In this document: positions 1 to 6,111 of the stretch, in pieces
Layout: each line of letters begins with the position of its first letter
Numbering within the stretch: position 1 is the stretch's first letter
Assembly (NCBI GenBank): GCA_021844725.1
Contig: JAKBSX010000196.1
Location: 1-6,111, forward strand
DNA length: 6,111 bases
Direction of reading: 5' to 3'
From: Actinomycetes bacterium
GTDB taxonomy: Bacteria; Actinomycetota; Acidimicrobiia; Acidimicrobiales; Acidimicrobiaceae
Notes under the pieces: model-generated
What the model was told of the DNA's origin: nothing
Database searches by the model: none
What the model saw: the letters and a program-made list of their open reading frames with translations, nothing else
Translations under genes and position numbers: made by a program

Positions 1-636
1 TTGCGAAGGAGATATAGCACATATATCACGACGCTAATCGAATTGGCCGAGTGAGTAGAGGGGAATCTGAACCAATCAGCCATTGATCGTGTAGAGTAAA
101 GAAAGGCCGATTCTACGAACCCATACTCCAGCGCCGCAGACCCACTCATAGTGATGCGCTGCAGCGGCGGACTTAAAGGTCTCGGGAGACACAACAAATC
201 CTTAATGATCCCCGTGAAGATGACTCCAAAAGCCAGCATGTTACTCAAACTTAACCCTAGACTCGTGTACCCGCACCAGAAACAGATTGGAAGCGCAATC
301 GTGAAGAACGTATGCGTGCCCAAGTTGGCTGTGAAAGCGAAATATTGATCCAGCAGAGGAGTTCTGAGATGCGATTGTAGTGAAGCCAGCCAGGGCGTTT
401 CCCACCGCACGATTCCTATCAGGCGCTGGCGAAGTTTGTAGCGCCATAGTGGTAAGGTCGAGGCATCTATACCACATCATATCGCATTAGCACTTCCCTT
501 AGATATTCGAAGCAGCGCAAGATCTTGGGACAGGAGTTAGGAGATGGCATAATGTACAATGATCGATATGCCTCAGACCAGCATCAGGTCTCCTTATACC
601 ATGACCATGGATGTGATGAGCATGACCGGCCGACAT
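1..636 (-). CDS. lcb3: Long-chain-base-1-phosphate phosphatase (Lcb3/sphingosine-1-phosphate phosphatase type), 5' part, cut by window edge
   Basis: Spliced model: exon 1 636..558, exon 2 466..121, exon 3 66..1, continuing beyond the left edge. It gives 163 residues in one frame. Visible landmarks are PDAGLRHIDHY (residues 17-27, Tyr27 split by intron 1), LPLWRY (31-36), RWETPWL (47-53), TANLGTHTFF (72-81), the PAP2 motif K-x6-RP (Lys115 to Arg122-Pro123), MSGSAALEYGF (133-143) and the second PAP2 motif PSTHS (144-148). The third PAP2 motif would lie off the window. Hydrophobic stretches at about 79-97, 100-114 and 150-162 are probable membrane segments. Known members sit in the ER and dephosphorylate dihydrosphingosine- or phytosphingosine-1-phosphate, returning the base to ceramide synthesis. 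The start is the only ATG in the exon 1 frame before an upstream stop at 720..718. The N-terminus is short and histidine-rich. Family assignment is firm; the start codon and the single-copy symbol are less certain. Confidence 0.9.
67..120 (-). other. Intron 2 of the lcb3-type gene (54 bp)
   Basis: On the minus strand the donor is GTTCGT at 120, the acceptor is TTCAG ending at 67, and the branch-like site is GGCTGATT. Splicing joins GG to A, giving Gly142, so that LEYG runs directly into FPSTHS, the PAP2 motif. The T at donor position +3 is unusual. Moving the donor 4 nt downstream to GTAGAA breaks the frame with this acceptor, so the unusual donor is preferred. Confidence 0.85.
467..557 (-). 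other. Intron 1 of the lcb3-type gene (91 bp)
   Basis: Read on the minus strand, the donor is GTACAT at 557 and the acceptor is TATAG ending at 467. A branch-like GCTAAT lies about 20 nt before the acceptor. Joining T558 to A466-T465 makes the Tyr codon of DHY and restores the conserved run DAGLRHIDHY...LPLWRY. Without splicing, the downstream frame is closed by an in-frame TGA just before the acceptor. Confidence 0.85.
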
Positions 637-649
637 ACTCGCGGCCGGT
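625..649. repeat. GC-rich inverted repeat spanning the lcb3 start codon
   Basis: Perfect 8-bp arms, ACCGGCCG (625-632) and CGGCCGGT (642-649), are separated by 9 bp. On the lcb3 sense strand the loop is CGAGTATGT, and the ATG in it is the proposed start codon (636..634). Each arm contains CGGCCG, with 15 bp between the two centres. It could act as an mRNA hairpin or as a paired DNA-binding site. The repeat is seen directly; a function is inference. Confidence 0.8.
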
Positions 650-867
650 AAGTCACGTATGTTACGAGCAGCGACGCATCGAATGTAAAGTTTTGACAAC
701 TGGCAGACGTCAAGACTTCAACAATCGGGGATTGCGGAGGGAACGGGGGGTGGAAATCATGACGTGCCAAGACCTTTAATCATCTTTGTCAGCTCAACCG
801 CGATTGATGTGCAGGGATGTTGCGTGAGAGAGAAGAGGATCGCAGGATCCACTTCGAGGGTCCACTT

Positions 868-873
868 CACGTG
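868..873. promoter_or_regulatory. CACGTG E-box
   Basis: A palindromic CACGTG, the core bound by fungal bHLH factors of the Cbf1 type, lies 280 bp before the rho4 start and about 230 bp before the lcb3 start. A single 6-mer can occur by chance, so this is only a candidate site. Confidence 0.3.
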
Positions 874-1031
874 CGCGTGTTGCTATGGCGATTCTGGGGG
901 TAAATACTGTAGCTAAATAACGCCGACAGAGGTGCGCAGTAACAACTGGTGAAAGACTTGATACATCAGCCACGCTGTGTGACTTGAACAAGTTTCACAG
1001 CCAAACTAGAGTCAGGTTGTGTGTAGTTTTG

Positions 1032-1067
1032 ATCATCATCATCATCATCATCACCATCATCAACAAC
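1032..1067 (+). repeat. ATC/AAC trinucleotide tract in the rho4 upstream region
   Basis: Seven ATC units in a row (1032-1052) are followed by ACC, two more ATC and two AAC. The tract ends 85 bp before the rho4 ATG and is probably in the 5' leader or core promoter. Read in another frame it would encode a His-Gln run, but that frame has no ATG and does not join rho4. Such tracts often vary in length between strains. Confidence 0.85.
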
Positions 1068-1152
1068 AGCAAGGCCGGGCTATATTGCTTTGGGTCTCGC
1101 ATCATCGCAGCTTTGCTTTGCAGAACACAAATCAAAACACGACACCGCAGCA

Positions 1153-2187
1153 ATGGCGTCAATACAGCCCGTCACCGCCAAAGCATCTTCGAATTATGAC
1201 TACCTCCGCCGCAAAGACTCATCACGTATCTCAACTACCTCGATTGACAGACAGCAATCTGTTAGATACTCACAACCCCAGCCATTGCGAACACATAACG
1301 ACCGGGTGAGCAATGGAACGGTCAGCACGACACTGACGAACATGACCATGGAGAGCCATGCCGAAACCATGAACACCACTGTCACGGAACCGCCCATGTA
1401 TAGCAAGAAGATTGTGGTGGTGGGTGACGGTGGGTGTGGGAAGACTTGTTTGTTGATCAGTTATGCCGAAGGGAGGTTTCCTGAGGTGAGCTCTTCCTAC
1501 TCGAAAACGACGCTGAGGCCAAAAGTACTTATTGATGGAACAGAAATACGTGCCGACCGTTTTCGAGAACTACATCACACACACAAGTGTGCCGGGAACA
1601 AATAAACCAATCGAGCTGGCATTATGGGATACCGCGGGACAAGAAGAATACGACAGATTACGTCCGCTATCCTACCCGGAAACAGATCTCCTCTTCGTCT
1701 GCTTCGCAATCGATTGTCCCAACTCACTAGAAAACGTAATGGACAAGGTAAATCAAATCCCATCTTCTTCCACAAATCTTCAAGTACAGCAACTAATACA
1801 AATCACTAGTGGTATCCGGAAGTCCTCCACTTCCTCCCCACAACCCCAATCATCCTCATTGGTCTAAAATCCGACCTTCGTCACAACAAGACCTGCATCG
1901 ACCTGTTACGCTCCCAAGGCTTGACCCCAGTAACAATGCAGCAAGGACAGGCTGTAGCTCAAAAGATGGGCGCGAAGTACATGGAGTGCAGTAGCAAGGA
2001 ATGGATTGGAGTAGAGGAGATCTTTGACACGGCGATTGTAGATGCTGTAAAGGCTGGGGAGGAGATTGAGGCGAGGATGAGAGGGGATAAGAGCGGGGTG
2101 GAGGAGGAGGAAAGGGGGGCGTCGGGAATGAGTAAGGGAAGTGGGAAGAAGAGGAAGAAGGGTGGCAAGAGTTGCAGGATCCTTTAA
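1153..2187 (+). CDS. rho4: Rho-family small GTPase, Rho4 type (three exons)
   Basis: Exons 1153..1485, 1544..1747 and 1810..2187 join in frame to give 304 residues. Residues 1-81 are a Ser/Thr-rich N-terminal extension typical of fungal Rho4. The GTPase fold follows: P-loop GDGGCGKT (91-98), switch [10 protein letters not shown] (Thr116), switch [15 protein letters not shown] (140-152), a G4-like LKSD (198-201) and G5-like ECSSKEWIG (238-246). A lysine/arginine-rich tail precedes the CaaX box CRIL (301-304); the final Leu predicts geranylgeranylation. Family members work at the plasma membrane and septum, promoting actin-ring assembly, septation and wall remodelling. The start at 1153 has a purine at -3 and G at +4, and it is the only ATG in that frame upstream of the conserved core. 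Catalytic Gln144 is present, so it should be an active switch. Rho4 rather than Rho1-3 is supported by the long N-terminus and the segment [16 protein letters not shown]. Confidence 0.96.
1486..1543 (+). other. Intron 1 of rho4 (58 bp)
   Basis: The donor is GTGAGC after the codon for Glu111 and the acceptor is ACAG. A branch-like GCTGAG lies at about 1512-1517. Splicing falls exactly between codons and joins GRFPE to [10 protein letters not shown], the expected passage into switch I. Retention would lead to a stop at 1603-1605, before switch II. Confidence 0.93.
1748..1809 (+). other. Intron 2 of rho4 (62 bp)
   Basis: The donor is GTAAAT after Lys179, the acceptor is CTAG, and the branch site CTAAT is at 1793-1797. 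It is also a phase-0 intron. Splicing restores [13 protein letters not shown], a typical Rho stretch, where the Trp codon opens exon 3. Confidence 0.95.
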
Positions 2188-2686
2188 TTCCCGAGACAAC
2201 GAATTTTTTTTTGTGCTAAAACACCATTTTTGCAGGTACAACTTCGTGGTGGGATTCGATCTTGTCGTTGGTAGGGAATTTGAGGTAAACAAGTGCGGGG
2301 AGGGGAGACAGCATACAATTAGAAGGCGCGGGTTCGCATACATGACGGGCAACGGAGCGGCGCATTGGCTAGGCGTTTACATTTGCTCTGGTCGTCGCGA
2401 CTGCACATAATGATTGGGTCGTGTCTCGGTCTTGTCTCGCGGGCTGGTCAACTCCACCACGCTCTCGATTCATGTATCTGGCAGAAAGAAGGAGTCGGCA
2501 CGTAATACGTCAACAAGCCGAGCATAGACGACATAAAAGCTTTCCATTTATCATTATTCTATCTCTGCATTCATGCCAAGGGGTATCATTTCCTCCACTA
2601 TCCGTCTTCCCATCTCTACTCTCTTCCCAACCGTTCCATAAATCCATCGTGTATTGCATATGTATCATTTCCGCCAGATCAATCCC
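2188..2686. other. Convergent intergenic region between rho4 and dad1
   Basis: About 500 bp lie between the two stop codons, so both 3' untranslated regions must end here. A run of nine T (2204-2212) follows the rho4 stop. For dad1, the minus strand carries TACATA (2664..2659), about 23 nt after its stop, which resembles the yeast TAYRTA efficiency element. These are weak signals. No further gene is seen; open frames on either strand lack recognisable motifs. Confidence 0.5.
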
Positions 2687-3102
2687 TTATCTCGTCCGAG
2701 CCACCGGCGGCGTCTCCAACGCACTCTCCTTCTCCTCTCCCTCCTCCGCCCCCGCTGCCGCCTCATCACCCTTTTCACCAGCTCCTCCCATCCCGCTCGC
2801 ATCCTTGCCCATCACGCTCTCGAACTGCGACCACAGCGCTTCGACATTGCTGAATTCATTCCCGATACCTATGACTGATTCAAGGGAGCGATTGAGACGA
2901 TTTAGGTGAGTCAGCGTGGAGTCGAGTGCCTGTGTCGACTTTGTTAGCTCGTGGATATAGAAATATGAGGCGAAGAGGGGTGGGGCGAAGGGAGAGATAC
3001 CAAGGCGATTTCGTTGACGAGGAGGGCGCGTTGGGTCAAGAAGTAGGATTGTTGTGAGGAGGAAGAGCCGTTCGGCGCGTGATCTGAGGATTGGAGGGAC
3101 AT
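2687..3102 (-). CDS. dad1: DASH/Dam1 complex subunit Dad1 (two exons)
   Basis: Exon 1 3102..3001 and exon 2 2929..2687 join in phase 0 to give 114 residues. The family core is clear: [14 protein letters not shown] (21-34) from exon 1, then [18 protein letters not shown] (43-60) and [17 protein letters not shown] (61-77) from exon 2. After this comes an acidic Ala/Glu/Gly-rich tail to residue 114. Dad1 is a small helical subunit of the ten-protein DASH (Dam1) complex, which encircles or decorates spindle microtubules and couples kinetochores to their plus ends in mitosis. The length fits the family in filamentous fungi. The ATG at 3102 is preferred over one 99 nt upstream because the conserved region starts soon after it. 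The gene is convergent with rho4. The GC-rich coding strand makes a long spurious open frame on the opposite strand, which can mislead a gene finder. Confidence 0.93.
2930..3000 (-). other. Intron of dad1 (71 bp)
   Basis: On the minus strand the donor is GTATCT at 3000, the branch site is the consensus GCTAAC, and the acceptor is ACACAG ending at 2930. Splicing falls between codons and joins NEIAL to [17 protein letters not shown], the continuous Dad1 helix. Reading through runs into an in-frame stop in the branch-site region. Confidence 0.92.
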
Positions 3103-3245
3103 TTTGTTTCGTGGTTTGCGATTACTGTGCGCAAGAATGCTTCTACCTATAAATTGCTCAGGTGGGATGTTGGGATTGGAACTTAGAAGGCGCGTGAGCA
3201 TGTGACCAGACTGAACATCTCACGCCCGGATCTTCCTCGATGACT

Positions 3246-3512
3246 TCAATCCTCCAAAAACTCAATCTCCACGCGTTCAATTTTTACGAGATCCTGATCC
3301 ATCTCGCCCGTGCAATTTTTGCATCGTCTCTCTATATAAGACTGTCGCTTTAATGAATGATCGCAGCCACCAAGGACAACACCCTTGTGGCATAGGAACC
3401 ATCTAGCTACAATGATTTGCCTTGCTATGCCTTGGTCGTCTAAACATACGCTGAAAGATTCTCTACGGCAGCCCATTAATGGTACAGTGAAACTGTTCAT
3501 GGCGAAGCTCAT
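3246..3512 (-). CDS. Unrecognised 88-residue ORF with cysteine pairs (doubtful)
   Basis: An open frame with a true ATG at 3512 and a second in-frame ATG at 3500 encodes 88 residues. The C-terminal half has RWFLCHKG, GGCDHS and RRCKNC, a Cys/His spacing that could bind zinc, and an acidic end (EIEFLED). I do not recognise the family. The first half shows nothing. It lies between dad1 and the SDR gene on the same strand, with no supporting splice pattern. It could be a small genuine protein, the remnant of a Cys-rich gene, or chance. Confidence is low. Confidence 0.2.
   Translation of the reverse strand: MSFAMNSFTVPLMGCRRESFSVCLDDQGIARQIIVARWFLCHKGVVLGGCDHSLKRQSYIERRCKNCTGEMDQDLVKIERVEIEFLED
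3271..3276. promoter_or_regulatory. ACGCGT (MCB-like) box upstream of dad1
   Basis: ACGCGT is the core of the MluI cell-cycle box bound by MBF-type factors at G1/S. It lies about 170 bp upstream of the dad1 ATG, a reasonable promoter position for a mitotic gene. It also lies inside the doubtful ORF at 3512..3246. Only one copy is present, so chance cannot be excluded. Confidence 0.3.
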
Positions 3513-3701
3513 GCCAAGGACCCGGAATTCTGTTTTGGATCTACAGACCAGACGGTGCTGGTTATTGGCGGAGCCTGCCTATCACTGCACAATGCTCATA
3601 GGCTAGCGAGGAGCGCAAGCGAAGGGACACTAATTAGAAAAATCTCAAAGCAGGCTACAAAAGAACTGGAAGCGCAGAACTGAATGCCAATTGCTCCTTT
3701 A

Positions 3702-3720
3702 TTGTCACTATTAGTGACAA
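3702..3720. repeat. Perfect 19-bp palindrome downstream of the SDR gene
   Basis: Arms TTGTCACTA (3702-3710) and TAGTGACAA (3712-3720) flank a single central T. It begins 40 bp beyond the SDR stop, in the likely 3' untranslated region. The tight centre suits a dimeric protein-binding site. As RNA it could still form a short stem with a few loop bases. Confidence 0.75.
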
Positions 3721-3759
3721 AAGCTCGAGATTGAGTATATCCCTCCCTCTATCTCTGCT

Positions 3760-4818
3760 TTACCGCCCAGCCGATGCAGCATGTAAAGTAGCATTCTGAG
3801 CATACGCGCTCCACGTTCCCAAACCTTCCTCCCTCAGCAGTTCAGGAAGCTCATCCTCCTCCCAACTTTCCCAAATCCCCTTCTCCCTCGGCTCCCACCC
3901 CCATTCCCTCAACCTCACAGCCCTACTCCTCGAATTCAGCCCAATAACAGCAGGCGTCCAAGTCCCAAACAAATCATCATAGTGTTCCTTTCCGACCTGC
4001 CTAGGTGTTGGATCCTTAATCAGCCCCCTCTTATATAGACCTTTTCCTATATTCTCCGCAACCTCCAGCCAACTGAACTCGCGACTATTCTCGCAAAAGA
4101 CGTATGGATTCGCGTTTACCTCCTTTGGCGACGCTTTCTCCATCCAATGCAGAAGCACGATATACGCCCTCGCCAGATCCAAGACATGAATCTGACTCTC
4201 GACAGACAACCCCTTCCCCACTACAGGCGCAAACCCATTCTTCAGCGCAAACCGCGCGATAGTTGGGAATTGGGCAGTCAAGCGTCTGTGCTTGGGATTG
4301 AAGCCATGGATCTCTGGCGGCGTCATGATGATGATCTTCGCCGTCTCACCAAGCTCTCTGGCCGTCTTGACAATTTCCAGGTCGATAGGTCTGTGAGGCG
4401 CATCGTTGGCTAGCGCATCGATATCCTCAGGCTTGTTATCGTAGTAGATCTTGTCGGACTTGAACTCGCCATGGGAGCCGTCGTCGAGGACTGAAGTACC
4501 GCTTGTGTGGATGTAGATGGCTTCTTTGCCTTCCTTGGCTCGTCTGCGTATGCCTTCGAGCACGGCTCGAGCGGATGGGAGATGATCGGCTGTGGCTGTA
4601 TGCATCGTGATGTCGTGCTTAGCAGTCTCGCCGGCAATCAAGTCGAAGTCGTTCAGATCGCCTGTGATAGCTTTCGCACCCGAACTTTCAATTTGCTTTG
4701 CATGTGCGTCTCGACGGACCAGCCCAGTCACGGAGTAGCCTTCTGCGATGAGGAGGTCGAGGACGCACCAGCCTACGAAGCCGGGACCAACAATGAATAC
4801 GGACTTACCTGCGGACAT
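3760..4818 (-). CDS. NAD(P)-binding protein of the atypical/extended SDR (NmrA- or epimerase-like) class
   Basis: A single exon gives 352 residues from the ATG at 4818; the open frame extends seven codons upstream only to a GTG. An N-terminal Rossmann fold is clear: KSVFIVGPGFVG with the Gly-rich loop GPGFVG (11-16), then GLVRRDAHA, where the arginines after strand 2 suggest NADPH, and GDLNDFD. Further on are HTATADHLPSA, the strand YIHTSGTSVLDD (102-113), SDKIYYDNK with a Y-x3-K spacing (Tyr125, Lys129), APHRPIDLEIVK and SQIHVLDLARAYIVLLH. The C-terminus has GLNSRSRAVRLREWGWEP. The order matches a widespread fungal family usually labelled NAD-dependent epimerase/dehydratase or NAD(P)-binding protein. 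The substrate is unknown. Whether Tyr125/Lys129 is the catalytic pair is unproved. It is probably cytosolic, as I see no signal peptide. No cluster partners are present. Confidence 0.9.
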   Translation of the reverse strand: MSAGKSVFIVGPGFVGWCVLDLLIAEGYSVTGLVRRDAHAKQIESSGAKAITGDLNDFDLIAGETAKHDITMHTATADHLPSARAVLEGIRRRAKEGKEAIYIHTSGTSVLDDGSHGEFKSDKIYYDNKPEDIDALANDAPHRPIDLEIVKTARELGETAKIIIMTPPEIHGFNPKHRRLTAQFPTIARFALKNGFAPVVGKGLSVESQIHVLDLARAYIVLLHWMEKASPKEVNANPYVFCENSREFSWLEVAENIGKGLYKRGLIKDPTPRQVGKEHYDDLFGTWTPAVIGLNSRSRAVRLREWGWEPREKGIWESWEEDELPELLREEGLGTWSAYAQNATLHAASAGR

Positions 4819-6111
4819 GTTTGTCGTTAAGCAGTACACTGTAGTAATCAGAGCTGTAAGCTGTTAAGATGAAGTCCTTCGAAACTTGGTTTCATCACGA
4901 CATTAATGCAGATCATGGAACGGTGATACAACTCCGGGTCTACAACGTTGTGCTTTGAAATACTCCACGTTCGCAAGCTCCATGTACCATGGCACATGTG
5001 CAGCATACATCTCCCTTTCGAATTAGGCTGTGATCTGGAAATCTCTATTCCGACGATTCACATCATTCAAAGAGGCTAAACGAGAATGCCTTCGTCGTGA
5101 CCGAATGGAGCGGCAGAAGGAGTAGTTGCTTGCGCGATGCAGGGACACGTCCATGTAGTGCCGCGTCATGAGCTTCGTATCTCTTATATTTCTCATTTTC
5201 AGCAAAGGGAAACCACAGTTCATCCAAACGTTCCCAATTCTGTCCACATCGAGGCCAAATGCATTGTGCAGATACGGCTGGTCGAGATGTACGGCAAAAG
5301 GTCATCGCAATCGGCTAAGCACAAGTGAGGTTCATCCTTAAGACACTGCTGCGGGACAGCTCGTCAGGCGCCAACACAGCGAAAGACATGGTGCACTAGG
5401 CTGATTGTAGCCCCCGCATGGTCTGGGTAGATCAATATACATCTCAGGACCTCATCTTTCCACTTTTCCTTTTCTAGGCTATCTGCTATACCTCACTGTG
5501 GAGATTTAAAGCCATGTGACATGGAAATGGAGAAACGGGGAGCCCACATTCCGCAGACCTTTTTAACGTGGCATGGACGTATTACGATCTCGCCGTAGGA
5601 CACGATATATTACCGATCCATCCATCTCTGGACCATACAAAAAGATAAACAAGCCTGTTGTCTTCCTACAATTCGACTCCGGCAGGCTCTAAGCCCGCGT
5701 CCACTGCATGTTTTCTCCATAGCAATCCAGTCCAAACCGACCTTAGCCACTTATGGGAAGACCAGTCGAATCGACATGGTAACGAAATTGCATGATGTAG
5801 ATGTTCTCGTTTTTTCAGGCACTACAATCTTTGTACCATCAAATTTGAAAAGAAGCCAGTTCACATATCAAATCATGGAAAATGGTCAGATGAAAGGGAC
5901 GTAATTAACTCCCTGCTTGGGTTCATCGACTAGGGTTCAACTCCACATATATTTTTCCTGCGTTCAGTTTGTATGCTTACGGAAGGGAAATCAGTGAGCA
6001 GACTCGTAACTTCTTTTACCCGCAGTACAATCAGTAAAGGAAGAGATCAAAGATGTGGTAAAAGACGCTCCGTGAGAAGGATTGGCAGACCTCCAATCTC
6101 TGCGACTTTAT
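4819..6111. other. About 1.3 kb without a recognised gene
   Basis: The first few hundred bases must hold the promoter and 5' leader of the SDR gene. Beyond that, only short overlapping open frames are seen around 5023-5328 on both strands, and none has a motif I know. From 5330 to the right edge nothing longer than about 40 codons caught my eye. There is no repeat array, tRNA fold or transposon end. It may be the upstream region of a gene lying outside the window, or an intergenic gap. Confidence 0.5.

Larger units (their letters stand above)
637..1152. promoter_or_regulatory. Divergent intergenic region between lcb3-type gene and rho4
   Basis: This 516-bp stretch lies between two start codons that point away from each other, so it must hold both 5' leaders and both promoters. 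It contains a CACGTG E-box (868-873), a repeated TCCACTTC (848-855 and 861-868) and an ATC trinucleotide tract close to rho4. I see no clear TATA box and no convincing coding segment. The short open frames across it have no recognisable motif. Confidence 0.6.
3103..3759. promoter_or_regulatory. Region between dad1 start and the SDR gene stop
   Basis: This 657-bp stretch holds the dad1 promoter next to 3102 and the 3' end of the SDR transcript next to 3760. It also holds an ACGCGT box, an unrecognised ORF (3512..3246) and a perfect palindrome (3702-3720). Apart from that ORF I see no coding potential. Confidence 0.5.

Noticed and set aside
241..480. Minus-strand frame of 79 codons starting at two ATGs near 480
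   Set aside because: It is a shifted frame over lcb3 exon 2. The frame carrying RWETPW and the PAP2 motifs is the conserved one, and the ATGs fall in intron 1.
722..734. Small inverted repeat CAATC-GGG-GATTG
   Set aside because: Five-base arms with a three-base spacer are expected by chance in a window of this size.
1019..1309. Plus-strand frame with a His and Gln run
   Set aside because: The His/Gln run is the ATC/AAC tract read in another frame. It opens with GTG, not ATG, and its second half lies out of frame over rho4 exon 1.
2421..2909. Plus-strand open frame of 162 codons, rich in Ser, Pro and Ala
   Set aside because: It lies opposite dad1 exon 2, and its composition is what the complement of that Ala/Glu/Gly-rich coding strand would give. 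The minus-strand protein matches a known family.
4816..4839. Seven-codon upstream extension of the SDR frame
   Set aside because: It begins with GTG rather than ATG, and the first true ATG at 4818 is directly followed by the Rossmann fold.
5023..5328. Overlapping open frames of 63-80 codons on both strands, including a minus-strand segment with PYLHNAFGLDVDRIGNVW
   Set aside because: The segment reads like a protein, but it has no recognisable family and no supporting exons around it. The frames on both strands compete. Kept only as a place to search.
5930..5950. GGTTCAACTCC, resembling a tRNA T-loop
   Set aside because: The flanking bases do not form a T-stem, and no anticodon arm or A box is found at the right distance.
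5967..6025. Intron-like stretch with GTATGC donor and CCCGCAG acceptor on the plus strand
   Set aside because: No coding sequence is recognisable on either side, so the match to splice signals alone is not evidence.

Overview
The window looks like nuclear DNA of a filamentous ascomycete (Pezizomycotina). It has protein-coding genes on both strands, short GT-AG introns of 54-91 bp with CTRAY-like branch sites, and protein families characteristic of fungi. I cannot fix the class or genus. No mobile element, CRISPR array, rRNA or tRNA is visible, and I see no sign of an undescribed multi-gene system. What is most useful here are genes hidden by introns.

Layout, left to right. (1) 636..1, minus strand: the first three exons of a long-chain-base-phosphate phosphatase of the Lcb3 type, cut by the left edge. 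(2) 637..1152: a divergent intergenic region shared with the next gene. It holds a CACGTG box and an ATC trinucleotide tract. (3) 1153..2187, plus strand: a complete three-exon Rho4-type small GTPase of 304 residues. (4) 2188..2686: a convergent intergenic region. (5) 3102..2687, minus strand: a complete two-exon gene for the DASH/Dam1 kinetochore subunit Dad1, 114 residues. (6) 3103..3759: the dad1 upstream region, with an MCB-like ACGCGT box, an unrecognised 88-codon cysteine-containing ORF and a perfect 19-bp palindrome. (7) 4818..3760, minus strand: a single-exon NAD(P)-binding protein of the atypical/extended SDR (NmrA-like, epimerase-like) class, 352 residues. (8) 4819..6111: about 1.3 kb with no gene I recognise.

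The genes do not form a pathway or a biosynthetic cluster. Sphingoid-base phosphate turnover, septation and wall signalling through Rho4, and kinetochore-microtubule attachment through Dad1 are housekeeping functions. The SDR has no known substrate. The two least obvious genes, lcb3 and dad1, are not visible as long open frames and were found by joining short frames across introns. The oddest local structure is an 8-bp GC-rich inverted repeat that places the presumed lcb3 start codon in a 9-nt hairpin loop.
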